This document shows, piece by piece, positions 34,213 through 46,254 of a DNA stretch of 64,000 bases; the stretch's first letter is position 1; every line of letters begins with the position of its first letter. The notes under the pieces are model-generated. The model ran no database searches, was not told where the DNA came from, and saw only the letters and a program-made list of their open reading frames with translations. The DNA is taken from contig CM075729.1 in NCBI GenBank assembly GCA_037974335.1, forward strand, positions 99,681,932-99,745,931, in the 5' to 3' direction. This DNA is from Prionace glauca. Lineage: Eukaryota > Chordata > Chondrichthyes > Carcharhiniformes > Carcharhinidae. Made by a program: the position numbers and the translations under genes.

Positions 34213-35633
34213 AAGGCCTAACTAAGATTCTGTCTAGCTGCTGCACGTCCTGCCAATTTTGATACTCAGTGCCTTGACCAATGAAGGCAAGTGTGCAGTA
34301 TGCCTTCTTGACTACCCTATCCACAGGCATTGCTATTTTCAGTGATTGGTGGACATGCACGTACGCACAGATTTCACTGCATGTCAATATTCCTAAGGGT
34401 TCTACCATTTACTTTTAATGCCAACATGCATCAGACCTCCCAAATGCATTACTTCACATTTATTCCGATTAAACTCAATCTGTTATTTCTCTGCCAAAGT
34501 CTCCAACTGGTCTATATCTTCCTTTGTTTCCTCTGACAATCCTTTTCACTATCTGCAGCTCCACCAATTTTTGTGTCATCTTGCGAACTTATTAATCAGA
34601 CCAGCTACATTTTCCGCCAAATAATTTATATATATATATATGTTACAAATAGCAAAGGTACCAGAACTCACCCTTATGGAACATCGCTAATTTTAGCCTT
34701 CCATTCAGAAAAGCACCCCACTCCTGTTACCCTCTGTCTTCTATGGCCAAGCTGGTTCTGTATCCGTCTTGCCAGTTCTCCTCTAATCCCGTGTGGCTTC
34801 ACCTTTCATACCAATCTACCAATCTATCGAAGACTTTACTGAAGCCCATGTATACAAAATCAATTGCCTTCCCTCATCTATCGTTTTCATCACTTCCTCA
34901 AAAAACTCAATCAAGTTGGTGAGGCATGACCTCTCTTTCACAAAACCATGCTGCCTGTCACTAATAAGTCAATTTGTTTCCAGATGTGAGTAAATCCTGT
35001 CCCGAAGTATCTTTCCCAATAATTTCTCTCTACCACTGATGTAAGGCTCACTGTCCTATAATTTCCTGGATTATTCCTGTTTCCCTTTTTAAACAATGGA
35101 ACAACTATTCTCCAGTCCTCTGGCTACAGGTGAAGTTCCAATGAGGATACGAAGATTTCTGTCAGGCCCCAGCAATTTCTGCCCTTGCATCCTTCTGTAT
35201 TCTGGGGTAGATCCCATCAGGCACTGGGGATTTATCTAGTTTAATGCTCTTTAAAACACCCAACACCTCCTCCTTTTTGATACTGACCTGATCCAGAGTA
35301 TCTACACATCCTGCTCCAGACTCTCATCCACCAAGTCCTTCTCCTTGGTGAATGTTGAGGCAAAGTATTCATTTAGTATCTCTACCATTTCCTCTGGTTC
35401 AATGCATTGATTCCCTCCAGTGTGGGTCAACCCTTTTCCTGACTGTTCTTTTGCTCTTTCGGTCCTTATAAAATGCCTTAGGATTTCCCTTAATCCTGTT
35501 TCGCTTCTCTTGACCCCTTCAAAGGCTTCATTTGTCCTAAGCCTTTTAGACCTTTTCTCCTTTTTGACAAGGCTCAGCATATCCCTCATTGTCAAGGGTT
35601 CCTGATAGTTTCCACACTTGCCGTTCATTCTCA
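33682..35633 (-). mobile_element. Old CR1-D LINE, linker, RT and tail
   Basis: The 3' tail is at 33682-33705 (AAAGAAC-type repeats on the plus strand). Going upstream on the minus strand come the C-terminal blocks (TRMFPCLERISYEEKL, VRPYLEYCVQFWSLHCQKD), a decayed RT (motif regions around 34560-35130), and at 35302-35643 an open linker between endonuclease and RT (ETGLREILRHFIRTERAKEQ, EPEEMVEILNEYFASTFTKE). Many frame breaks, so old. Its 5' side is cut by the tail of the CR1-A copy at 35635, which inserted in the same orientation. Confidence 0.85.
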
Positions 35634-35634
35634 C

Positions 35635-37620
35635 ATAGAACATAGAACATTACAGCGCAGAACAGGCCCTTCGGCCCACGATGTTGCGCTGACCAGTTAC
35701 AAAAACAATGACCCACTAACCTAAACCAATCGCTTTTTGTCCATAAACCTAGCCACAGATCTCTTAAATGCCCCCTAACTAGGCGCATTTACAACTGCAG
35801 CAGGCAGGGCATTCCAATCCCTCACCACCCTCTGGGTAAAGAACCTACCCCTGACATCCGTCCTATAACTACCACCCCTTAATTTAAAGCCATGCCCCCT
35901 CGTGCTAGATTTCTCCATCAGAGGAAAAAGGCTATTACTATCCACCCTATCTAAACCTCTAATCATCTTATATGTTTCAATAAGATCCCCTCTTAGCCTC
36001 CTTCTTTCCAGCGAAAACAACCCCAAATCCCTCAGCCTCTCCTCATAGGACCTCCCCTCCATACCAGGCAACATCCTGGTAAACCTCCTCTGCACCTTCT
36101 CCAAAGCCTCCACATCCTTCCTGTAATCTGGGGACCAGAACTGCACACAGTACTCCAAGTGCAGCTGCACCAGAGTTGTGTACAGTTGCAACATGACGCT
36201 GCGACTCCTAAATTCAATCCCCCTACCAATAAACGCCAAGACACCGTATGCCTTCTTAACAACCGTATCTACTTGACTCCCAACTTTCAGGGATCTATGT
36301 ACACATACACCTAGATCCCTCTGTTCATCCACACTATTCAAAGTCCTCCCGTTAGCCCTATACTCGACACATCTGTTATTCCTACCAAAGTGAATTACCT
36401 CACACTTCTCCGCATTAAACTCCATCCGCCACCTCTCGGCCCAGCTCTGCAACCTGTCTAAGTCTTCCTGCAAACTATGACACCCTTCATCACTATCTAC
36501 CAAACCTCCGACTTTGGTGTCATCAGCAAATTTACTAATCCAACTAATCAACTATACCCTCATCCAGATCATTAATAAAAATTACAAACAGCAGTGGCCC
36601 CAAAACATATCCCTGAGGCACACCACTCGTAACTGAACTCCATGATGAATATTTACCATCAACCACCACCCTCTGCCTCCTATCCACTAGCCAATTCCTG
36701 GTCCAATTCCCTAGATCACCCCCAATCCCATACATCTGCATTTTCTGCAGAAGCCTACCATGGTGAACCTTATCAAACGCCTTACTAAAATCCATATACA
36801 CCACATCCACCTCTTTGGTCACTTTCTCAAAAACCTCAATAAGGTTAGTAAGGCACGACTACCCGCCACAAAACCATGCTGACTATCTCCAATCAATTCA
36901 TTACTCTCCAAATAACTATAAATCCTATCCCTAATAATTTTTTCTAAAACCTTGCCCACAACAGAAGTGAGACTCACCGGTCTATAATTCCCGGGGAAGT
37001 CTCTGTTCCCCTTCTTAAATAATGGGACAACATTCGCTAACCTCCAATCTTCCGGTACTATACCAGAGGCCAACGACAACCTGAAGATCAGAGCCAGAGG
37101 CTCTGCAATCACTTCTCATGCCTCCCAGAGAATCCTGGGGTAAATCCCATCCGGACCAGGGGACTTATCTATTTTCAAACCCTCCAGAATTTCTAGCACA
37201 TCCTCCTTATCAACTGCAACACTGTCAATTCTACTCCCCTGCAATCTAGTGTCCTCCTCAGCTATATCCATGTCCCCCTGCGTGAACACTGAAGAGAAAT
37301 ATTGGTTCAATGCCTCTCCAATCTCCTCCGGTTCCACACATAACTTCCCTCTGCTGTCTATAACTGGCCCTAATCTTGCCCTAACCAACCTTCTGTTCTT
37401 GACATACCTATAGAACGCCTTAGGATTCTCCTTAACCCTATCAGCCAAAGTCTTCTCATGTCCTCTTTTAGCCCTTCTTAGCTCACTCTTCAACTCCCTC
37501 CTAGCCAATCTAAAGTTTTCTAGTGCACTACCCGAGCCCTCATGTCTCATCTGAACATAAGCCTCCTTTTTCCTCTTAACCAACGAGAAAACGTTTTTGG
37601 TGCACCACATGTACATGCTG
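35635..37620 (-). mobile_element. CR1-A LINE, about 2 kb, RT nearly complete
   Basis: The minus strand reads from a linker (VKRKKEAYVQMRHEGSGSAL, RLARRELKSELRRAKRGHEK, PKAFYRYVKNRR, EPEEIGEALNQYFSSVFTQ) into the RT ([79 protein letters not shown]) and the CR1 C-terminal domain to TRGHGFKLRGGSYRTDV, then the tail at 35635-35655. Frames break near 36545, 36820 and 37113. It is truncated before the endonuclease and is the most complete CR1-A RT copy after 12364-13975. Confidence 0.93.
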
Positions 37621-37773
37621 ATCCTGATTTCCAATCTACTGACAGTTGAAAAACTCTCACATGTCAGAGGTTGATTTATCCTCAAACAGCCTCTCTCAAT
37701 CTATACCCTCCGATCTCACCTAATGTGTTGTCTTTGGTCTTCCCCCAATTTAACACCTTTGCCCACTCTTGTC

Positions 37774-38000
37774 ACAGAATCATAGAATCTCGATTATGCA
37801 GAAGGGGGCCATTCAGCTGATCGAGCCTGCATGGACAACATTCCCACCCAGGCTGTATCCCTGTAACCCCACATATCGATCCTGCTAATCCCTCTCACAG
37901 GAAGGGGCAATTTACCATTTGGCCAATCCGCCCAACCTGCACATCTTTGGAGTGTGGGAAGAACCCTGAGCCACCCAGAGGAAACCCACACAAACACAGG
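37774..38000 (-). mobile_element. HE1-like SINE, head missing
   Basis: On the minus strand the body GGTTTCCTCTGGGTGGCTCA, GTGCAGGTTGGGCGGATTGG and GTGGGGTTACAGGGATACAG leads to CTGCATAATCGAGATTCTATGATT at 37774. The tRNA-like head is absent. Confidence 0.8.
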
Positions 38001-38122
38001 TCCTTATCCACAAGCACGTTAAAACTTATGGAATTATTTTTACATTTTAAGCAAAGGCCAAGGTTGAGAAGGCGGATCTTCGTGAATAGCCTCCGCCAAT
38101 GTATGAATTGAGGCGACCCTGA

Positions 38123-38361
38123 GCTAAACCGATCCTTCTGCGTGCTGCGTTACATCTACTGTTGGATAAAACGCAAGTGGCAAGTCTGAGATGAGGCTGT
38201 GTGTGGAATGGACTGTCAAATCAGCCCTGTTGTGAATAACCTTTCACAACACGACAGGGTTTATTTGACCTTCCTTTCCACACACAGCCTCATCTCAGAC
38301 TTGCCACTTGCGTTTTATCCAACAGTAGATGTAACGCAGCACGCAGAAGGATCGGTTTAGC
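38123..38361. repeat. Long palindrome, 86-bp perfect outer arms
   Basis: Bases 38123-38208 are an exact reverse complement of 38276-38361 (86 of 86). Inward, the arms continue to pair imperfectly (GGACTGTCAAATCAGCCCTG against a partner with small gaps) and close with GTTGTGAA/TTCACAAC around a 6-nt loop at 38237-38242. There is no coding content and no similarity that I recognise to the other repeats here. Confidence 0.9.
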
Positions 38362-39284
38362 CCCTCAGTAATTTGTAAAGACAGTAAGGTCGTGGATCAC
38401 ACATGTTTATGTAATGGCTGACAAACAATAAACTGATCGTTAAATTAAACTGCATTCGCTGTTCATATGACAAACAATGTAGCCTTCATCATTGTGAGGA
38501 CAGAATATTATCGAATCGCCAGGTATTTAATTTCGAAGTGCGAGCATCCTAGTCATGTGGTTATGATCCCTGATGTACACTGTAGCGAATTCCCTGAGCG
38601 TTGTTATTACCAGCAGTCAGTCTGCTGCACAGTTGTTAATGGGCCAGTGTCAAAAAAATGTCCACATGAATTCATGTACAGTGGTGTATCTGTGCATCTC
38701 TTAGAGGGCTGCATTCACAGCCAACATCGATTTCGTATTTCTAATTGTCTTTAGGAAGGTTGTGTGGATCTGCTCGTTACAATCTCCGCAGTCACTTGTG
38801 TTGCAGGTAAACCCACAGGTAATTCAGGTCTACAGCTGCGGATTTTGATCCACTGAAGTGCTGCAACGTCGCGGTTTTCAGGGAACGTATGCGTGATTGT
38901 ATTCCATGACATTGCAGCCCATCTCTTTCGAGTTTGTAAAGGTTACGGTTTTGGAAGGCGCAATTGATAGAGTTGCATTGTGTCTCTATCAGTAACGCTG
39001 CTTGTTGACAGCTTTGGCGAATCAGAAGTTGAGTTACCCCAGAAACTTCTGAACTAGCCATGTAACTGCAGCATTGGTATGGCTTGTGCAATTATCTTGC
39101 AGGTCAGTGATAAGCACCAGCATATCCATCGTTGGTGGAGCGACGATGAGGTTGTCAATAAATGTCAAAGAGAGATGGATGTTCCCTCTTATTTGAGACA
39201 GTCATTGTCTAAAAACTGTGTTCCAAGAACTTGAATTCCCAATATTCAACTCAACAAATGTCGTCCATATCTTTCATTTTTCAA
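38362..39284. other. Intergenic stretch, nothing recognised
   Basis: Holds a 95-aa plus-strand frame (38467-38754) and a 99-aa minus-strand frame (38792-39091), both without a family pattern or splice context. No repeat is recognised. Confidence 0.45.
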
Positions 39285-40583
39285 ATGGGGCACTCCACTG
39301 GTGACTGACTTCCTTGCAGAATATGACCCATCTTTAACCAGTCTTTGCCTTCTGTGGGCAAGCCAGTTCTGGATCCACAAAGCAATAGAACATAGAACAT
39401 TACAGCGCAGAACAGGCCCTTCGGCCCACGATGTTGCGCCGACCAGTTACAAAACAATGACCCACTAGCCTAAACCAATCCCTTTTCATCCATAAACCTA
39501 TCCAATGTCCTATCAATGTCCCCTTGGATCCCATTCCCCTCACTTTCTCAATAAGCCTTGCATAGGGCACCTTATCAAATGCCTATATATACTACATCTA
39601 CTACTCTTCCTTAATGTGTTCAGTCACACCTTCAAAAAAAATTCAATCAGGCTCGTAAGGCATGATCTGCCTTTCACATAGCCATGCTGATTATTCTTAA
39701 TCATATTATACCAAATGTTCATAAATCCTGCCTCTCAGGATCTCCTCCATCAACTTACCAACCACTAGGTTAGACTCACTGGTTTATAATTTCCAGGGCT
39801 ATCTCTACTCCCTTTCTTGAACAAAGAAACAACATCCTCAATCTTCCAATCATCCGGAACCTCTCCCGTCTCCATTGATGATGCAAAGATCATCGCCAGA
39901 GGCTCAGCAATCTCCTCCCTCACCTCCCACAGTAGCCTGGGGTACATCCCATCCGGTCCTGGCAAATTATCTAACTTGATACTTTTCAGAAGCTCCAACA
40001 CATCCCCTTTCTTAATATCTACATGCTCAAGCTTTTCAGTCCGCTGCAAGTCTGCACTACAACCACAATGAATATTGAAGTAAAGTATTCATTAATCTCT
40101 GCCGTTTCTTCTGGTTCCATACAAACTTTCCCACCGTTACACTTGATAGGTCCTATTCTTTCACGTCTTATCCTCTTGCTCTTCATATACTTGTAGAATG
40201 CCTTGGGGTTTTCCTTAATCCTGCCTGCCAAGGCCTTCTCATGACCCCTTCTGGCTCTCCGAATTTCCTTCTTAAGATCCTTCCTTTTAGCCATATACTC
40301 TTCTAGATCACTGACATTACCTGGCTTTCTGAACCTTTTGTAAGCTCTTCTTCTTGACTAGATTTATTACAATCTTTGTACACCACGGTTCCTGTAACCT
40401 ACCATTACTTCTCTGTCTCATTGGAATGTTGTTATGCAGAACTCCAGACAAATATTCCCTGAAAATTTGCCACATTTCTTCTGCACGATTCCCTGAGAAA
40501 ACTTCATTCCAATATAAGCCTCCAACTTCCTGCCTGCTGGCCACATAATTCCCCTTACTCCAATTAAACACTTTTCTAACTTG
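39285..40583 (-). mobile_element. Old CR1 LINE, linker and RT part
   Basis: Minus-strand frames give EPWCTKIVINLVKKK, KEIRRARRGHEKALAGRIKE, PKAFYKYMKSKR, EPEETAEINEYFTSIF, then RT blocks LKSIKLDNLPGPDGMYPRLL, VPDDWKIEDVVSLFKKGSRD and GNYKPVSLT. The 3' remainder after the motif B region (near 39290) is missing. A 116-bp CR1-A tail is inserted at 39387-39502; on both sides the host sequence resumes (TGGATCCACAAAGCAA / AATGTCCCCTTGGATCCC). Older than CR1-A because it is the target. Confidence 0.8.
39387..39502 (-). mobile_element. CR1-A 3' tail nested in older CR1
   Basis: Contains AACATTACAGCGCAGAACAG, GCCCACGATGTTGCGCCGAC and ends at CATAAACCTATCC. It is identical in plan to the last 115 bp of the other CR1-A copies and strongly 5'-truncated. 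Confidence 0.88.
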
Positions 40584-41450
40584 CCTTGTCAGGCTCGTTT
40601 TTCAGAGGCCCTTATGTAGTTGATGCAAGAGCAAGACACTGATCTGTATAAGAAAACCCAGTCCTTTATTTTCAAACAAGTACAAGCTTTTTTTGGGGGA
40701 TCGCTTTACTAACTCAGAACAGTGTTCTGAGCTTAGCCGAGCGATACTCCCTCGAACGGGGAGGATTCTCCCCCTTTATATTCTTTTTACAGCAATGAGT
40801 CAGAGGGTAGTAAGGGCGTGGAATGCCCTGCCTGCAGCAGTTGTGGACTCGCCAACTTTAAGGGCGTTCAGATGGTCAGTGGAAAGGCATATGGATAACA
40901 CTGGATTAGTTAGGTTAGAGGGTCATTACATTGGTTCCGCTGGTCGGCGCAACATCGAGGGCTGAAGTGTTCTATGTTCTAGTCACATACACACAGTATA
41001 ACTTCACCCAGATCACATGCTTTGCAACAGCAAAAGTATGTACAAATACAGTATGTGAGTAAAAATATGTTGAAAACCCACCCCCCCAGTTGCCATTGAA
41101 ACTGCACGTCCACCATTGCTCCAGTGTGAGATAGCAACAGTTCTCATATATCTTGCGACGTTACTTTGCCCATAAAGTGAATGTTATTTCCTTTAAACAA
41201 GGACAGCATTTAGCCAAGTCCAGTTCAGACTGATTTAACAAAGCAAGAGTTTCGTTATATTCTGTTATTTAGAAGGTCAGCGTGACAATTCATAAGAAGG
41301 GACTATGTACTGATATCAGCCCAGGTTGTTTCAGACAAGGTGCAGTTCATCACAGCTTTAAGCTAATGGAGATTTTTCACTTCATCTTAAAACAACCAGC
41401 TGCATTTGTAATTTTGCAGGAGCTCATCTTGCAAAACCTTTTTTATAATT
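40584..41450 (-). mobile_element. Insertion splitting the old CR1, LTR-like, ends uncertain
   Basis: This segment separates the RT/linker part from the endonuclease part of one CR1. Read on the minus strand, its 3' portion has a TATA-like ATATAAAGGGGGAG (about 40770-40783), then AATAAAGGACTGGG (about 40664), and ends ACGAGCCTGACA at 40587, the order expected for an LTR. I could not fix a target duplication or the other end. It also contains a CR1-A fragment at 40797-40981. Treat as a probable solo-LTR fossil of undetermined family. Confidence 0.4.
40797..40981 (+). mobile_element. CR1-A 3' end nested in the LTR-like insertion
   Basis: The plus strand encodes SQRVVRAWNALPAAVVDSPT and LRAFRWSVERHMDNTGLVRL, followed by GGTCGGCGCAACATCGAGGG and a short GTTCTATGTTCTAG tail. 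5'-truncated to 185 bp. Confidence 0.85.
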
Positions 41451-42300
41451 GGCCAAGACCGTAGGAGACTCGTGGGATGTGAACCCCTTGACATCTCAGT
41501 CTGATCCTATCTCTCTCCAATGCTATTGTAAAGGAGATAGAATTATGATCACTTTCTCCAAAATGCTCTCCCACTGAGGGATCTGACACCTGACCAGGCT
41601 CATTTCTCAATATCAAATCAAGTACAGCCTCTCCTCTTGTAGGCTTATCCACACACTGTGTCAAGAAACCCTCCTGAACTCACCTAACAAACTCTTCCCC
41701 ATTTAAACCTCTTACCCATGGAGATTCCAATCAATATATGGGAAATTAAAATCTCCCATCACGACAACTGTTATTATTACACCTTTCCAGGATCTGCTTC
41801 CCAACCTGCTCCTCAACATCCCTGTTACTATTGGGTGGCCTATAGAAAACACCCAGTAAAGTTATTGACCCCTTCCTGTTCCTAACCCCCACCCACAGAG
41901 ACTCCGTAGACAATCCCTCCATGGCGCCCATCTTCTCGACAGCTGTGACACTGTCTCTGATCAACCGTGCCACTCCCCATCTTTTTTGCCTCCCTCCTGA
42001 AACATCTGAAACCTGACACTTGAAGTATCCAGTCCTGTCCCTGAGTCATCCAAGTCTCTGTAATGGCCACCACATCATCACATTTCCAAGTAGTGATCCA
42101 CGTTCTGAGCTCATCCACTTTGTTCACAACATTTCTTGCGTTAAAATAGACACATCTCAAACCTTCGGTTTGAGCGCTCCCCTTCTCCATTACCTGCCTA
42201 TCCTCTCTCTCACGCTGTCAACAAGCTTTCTCTATTTGTGAGCTAACCTCCTCTCTCCCAGTCATTTCAATTTGATTCCCACCACCCCCCCAACCTTTCT
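41451..42300 (-). mobile_element. Old CR1 LINE, APE-type endonuclease part
   Basis: Minus-strand frames give the endonuclease domain: LRCVYFNARNVVNKVDELRT, the catalytic-site region DVVAITETWMTQGQDW, GGIVYGVSV-like sequence, ITLLGVFYRPPNSNRDVEEQ, then FLTQCVDKPTRGEAVLDLIL and GEHFGESDHNSISF (the SDH catalytic motif). It is the only clear endonuclease-domain copy in the window and the upstream continuation of 39285-40583. Several frame breaks. Confidence 0.85.
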
Positions 42301-43169
42301 CATTTAAAGTCTCCCCAGTAGCCTTAACTTTGTAATTCAACCTTGTAATTAAGCTCCAAAACAAGAATTATCGATTTAAAATCAAGCCATTGCTTTGCGG
42401 TTGGAAAAGGACTTTACGTGTGTCAGTAGTAGCAGGGTGACGGGTGAAGTTAAGATATAATTTATCAATTTGAATCTGAATATCAGGAAGGAAGTGAACC
42501 AGGAGAGCTTTGACTAGTCCAGTTTGGATAGAGCAAGATTATGGATCCGGGTTGCAACAGAAAATAGACTGAGACAATGGCGAAGGTTTGTTATTGAGGC
42601 GGGCATTGCATATTCACTTGGTGAAAGGGAAAACATGAAATGAAGCGGTTATTGCAGGACAAATAGAACACAAAGTTTGCAAACTTTAACTCCAGTGATT
42701 GACTCGGTAGTGGGATAGGATAAAAGTATAGAGAAATAAATTTGTGTCAGACATTGAATAAAACAACTTCATTCTGCAAAATATTTTAAGGAAATGAACG
42801 AATAAACCATTGTATACACAGTGAGGGATGGAAGATACTACACACATTGCCAACAGAATCTGTCAACAGCCTGACTAAAATGCAGTTAGTGGCTAGTTAT
42901 AGATCAAATTGCTGATTGCATAGACTAGCCAATGTTGTAAGAGGAGGGATGATGAACAAATACTTTCAAAGGCAGCTACGTAATGAATGTGGTTTATGGA
43001 ATAAACTTTCCATGGAGGCCAGCAGGGATCAAGATGCAAAAGCTACCAATTGTATAGTTGGTTATACCTGCCTAACATAATTATGAAAGCCCACCAACAG
43101 CTCTATTTTGTCAAGAAATAAGGAATTTCGACATGTTCGCTACAACTCACCATTTTTTAGAGATGCACC
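42301..43169. other. Intergenic stretch, nothing recognised
   Basis: AT-rich sequence without coding pattern or named repeat. Confidence 0.5.
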
Positions 43170-43655
43170 ACAAAAACCATTTCTGGATGTGTCACATCTT
43201 AGTATGGCTCCTGCTCTGACCAAAACCACACAAAAATGCAAAGGGATGCGAACATAACCCAGTCTAACCCAGGCTCCCATCCACTGACTCCATCTACGCT
43301 TCCTACTGCCTTGGAAAAGCAGTTAGCATAATAAAGACTCCACACACCACAGAAATACACTATTTCACCTTCTTCCCTCGGGAAAAAGATACAAAAGTCT
43401 GAGATAATGTACCAACCAACTCAAGAAAAGTTTCTTCCCTGCTGCCATCAAACTTTTTAATGGGCGTACATAATACTAAGTTGATCTTCCTCTACATCCC
43501 AGTTATGACCGTAACACTATATCCTAACATTATAATCTTTTCTTTTTCTTCTCCCCTATGCACTCTGTGAACATTATATTTTGTCTGTATAGCACACAAG
43601 AAGCAATACTTTTCACTGTGAGCCATGTGACAATGGTAAATCAGATCAAATCCAA
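43170..43655 (+). mobile_element. LINE-type 3' end, unnamed family
   Basis: The plus strand has the sequence style of a non-LTR 3' end: CACACACCACAGAAATACAC, TTCCCTCGGGAAAAAGATAC, AAGTTTCTTCCCTGCTGCCA (reading 'SSREKDTKV..KFLPCCHQTF'), then CTATGACC-like and AGCAATACTTTTCACTGTGA and an ATCAAATCCAATCAA end. I recall it as a widely dispersed vertebrate LINE tail but cannot name the clade with certainty. Confidence 0.55.
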
Positions 43656-43675
43656 TCAAGAATGTGGGAGCACAT

Positions 43676-44120
43676 ATGAATTAGGAGCAGGAGACCAAGT
43701 GTCCCCTCCAGCTTCCTTCACCATTCAATAAGATTGGGCTGATTTTAGTGTCACCTCGACTCCACTTTCTCAAATATCCTGATAATCTTTGACTCCCTGT
43801 TGGACAAAAAACAATCAGTCTCTGTCTGAAATATAGCCAATGAAGCAGCCTCGATTGCTCTCTGCAGAAGATAACGATTCGCTGCCCTTTGAGAGAATGC
43901 AAAATCCTCATTTTGAAAGGGGGGGGTGCATATGTTTAATTTGTTTCCCATTCAATTCACATCCCGACTGGGGCAAATTGCTCATAGTATTTGCCCTGTC
44001 AGTTCCCCTTAAGATCTCATATGTTTCAATAAGATCACTTCTTAGTCTTCCAAACTCCAACTGATACAGAGGCAGCCTTCCAACGTTCTGGCACTGCCAA
44101 TTTCCATCCTTCACCACCCC
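43676..44120 (-). mobile_element. CR1-C-like LINE 3' fragment
   Basis: The minus strand reads GRLPLYQLEFGRLRSDLIET and YEILRGTD, then SNLPQSGCELNGKQIKH, and ends near the tail GACACTTGGTCTCCTGCTCC at 43676. Decayed. Abuts the plus-strand element that follows. Confidence 0.7.
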
Positions 44121-44122
44121 AA

Positions 44123-45290
44123 CCCATGGACCTTAGCAAGGCCTTTGACAAGGTACCGCATGGTAGGTTGTTGCATAAGATTAGATCTCACAGGATCCAG
44201 GATGAAGTAGCTAAATTGGCTTGATGACAGGAGCCAGAGGGTGGTTGCAGAGGATTGTTTTTCAAACTGGAGGCCTGTGACCAGCAGTGTGTCTCAGGGA
44301 TCAGTGTGGGTCCACTGTTATTTGTTATTTATATTAATAATTTGGATGAGAATGTCGGAGGCATGGTTCGTAAATTTGCAGATGGCATCAAGGTTGGTGG
44401 CATAATGGATAGTGAAGAAAGTTCACTATCCACTCTAACTGCAATGGGATCTTGATCAATTGGGCCAGTGGGCAGACGAATGGCAGATGGAGTTTAATTT
44501 AGATAAATGCGGGGTGATGCATTTTGGTGGATTGAACCAGGGGAGGGCTTACCAGTTAATAGTAAGGTATTGCAGAGAGTTACAGAACAAAGAGATCCAG
44601 GGGTACATGTTCATAGCTCCTTGAAAATGGAGTCACAGGTGGACAGAGTGGTGAAGAAAGCATTCAGCACACTGGTTTAATTGGTCAGAACACTGAACAT
44701 AGGAATTGGGACATCTTGTTGAAGTTGTACAAGACATGGTAAGGTCACACTTGGAATACTGTGTACAGTTCTGGTCACCCTATTATAGAAAAGATATTAT
44801 TAAACTAGAAAGAGTACAGAAAAGATTTATTAGGATTCTACAGGGACTTGATGGTTTGAGTTATAAGGAGAGGCTGGGTAGACTTGGACCTTTTTTCTCT
44901 GGAGTATAGAAGGATGAGAAGTGATCTTATAGAGGCCTATAAAATAATGAGGGGCATAGACAAAGTAGATAATCAATACCTTTTCCCAAAGGTAGGGGAG
45001 TCTAAAACTACAGGGCATACGTTTAAGGTGAGAGGGAGAGATACCAAAGTATCCAGAGGGGAATTTTTTTCACACAGAGGGTGGTGCGTGTCTGGACCAA
45101 GCTCCCAGAGGTCGTTGTAGAGACAGATACAATTTTTTCTTTTAAAAATCACATAGGCAATTACTTGGGTAAGATGGATAGAGAGGGCTATAGGCCAAAC
45201 GCAGGTAATTGGGACGAGCTTAGGGGTTTTAAAAAAGGGCTCTATGGACAAGTTGGACTGAAGAGCCATGTTGTAAACCTCCTTGACTCG
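44123..45290 (+). mobile_element. Old CR1-D LINE, RT motif A to near 3' end
   Basis: Plus-strand frames: MDLSKAFDKVPHGRLLHKI (motif A), PLLFVIYINNLDENVGG, a VRKFADGIKVGG catalytic-site remnant, WQMEFNLDKCGVMHFGG, VRSHLEYCVQFWSPYYRKDI, RFIRILQGLDGLSYKERLGR, SLEYRRMRSDLIEAYKIMRG, FPKVGESKTTGHTFKVRG and GWCVSGPSSQRSL. The catalytic FADD reads FADG. Several frameshifts. No short-repeat tail is visible after 45290. Confidence 0.85.
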
Positions 45291-46254
45291 ATGATACCCT
45301 CTCCCACACCCCTCTCAATACGCATGCCGAGCCGCTGACACACATGCACAAATACGACACCAGTGCATTCCAGGCAGCAGCAGTTGAGTGAACCCATAGG
45401 TGAAGTAACACACGTTGCTTCATGTGAATGAATTTGCCAGCAGCACCACCTCCCTCCCCAGTCTTCCTGCGGTTCATTACGCCATGGCTCAGCCATGTTA
45501 TGCTCCATGACCAGCATAAAATCCCATGTGATTATTTACGCCTGCATCCTGTCCAGTCAAGTCTTCATGTGTTTATATTAATCCACGGTAAAGACAAATT
45601 TGACCTTATTCCCTGAATTCCTCTTCACCTGACCACACAATATGGCAAACTGTATCTCTTACTCTCTCCCCAATCCTTTGTGCACTTTTCCTCTCCCTTA
45701 TTCTATGACATCCTAGTTTGAGCCTGTCCTGGCGGTGAAAGCCTTCCGCCCATTATAGAACCAATCACAGAGTGGCCATTCGAACTGTCCTGGGGATCTA
45801 ACGCCTTCCCTTTGGTAGCTACACATTCCTCTATTTTTTCTCCCTATATCTACATCTATAGCTATATGTAAGAATCACAAACAAATGGAGATTGCTGCCT
45901 TTCAGATGCTGCTTACCAACTTCCATCCTCTGGTATACTCCTGCAGTTCCTCATCCCTCATACATCAGGTTGTTGGTACCGAAATGGATTACGGTCAATA
46001 ATCTGTTTACCATTTGCACCCAGAATGCAGTGTCTCTTTAACATGCTGAACCCTGACAGAAGCCAGCCAACACATCAGTGTACCAAACTGCAGATGCAGA
46101 AAAGCCTGCCTCTTCCATTGAATATTCAATCTTCTTTTTCCATCTTCCTGCACCCAATCTGAACAATTGATCTATCTGTGGTACCATGCTTTTAGTATGG
46201 AATTTGCAAAAGTGTCAATTGTTAAACATCTTGACACCAGCCTGTAATCATTGA
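45291..46254. other. Intergenic stretch, nothing recognised
   Basis: C-rich patches and small overlapping frames (45229-45616) without family pattern. Confidence 0.5.

Noticed and set aside
38467-38754. 95-aa plus-strand frame with several cysteines
   Set aside because: No family pattern, no signal peptide and no neighbouring exon; probably chance.
45700-46160. Possible CR1 ORF1 or esterase remnant
   Set aside because: A few words resemble CR1 but no ordered set of motifs could be found.
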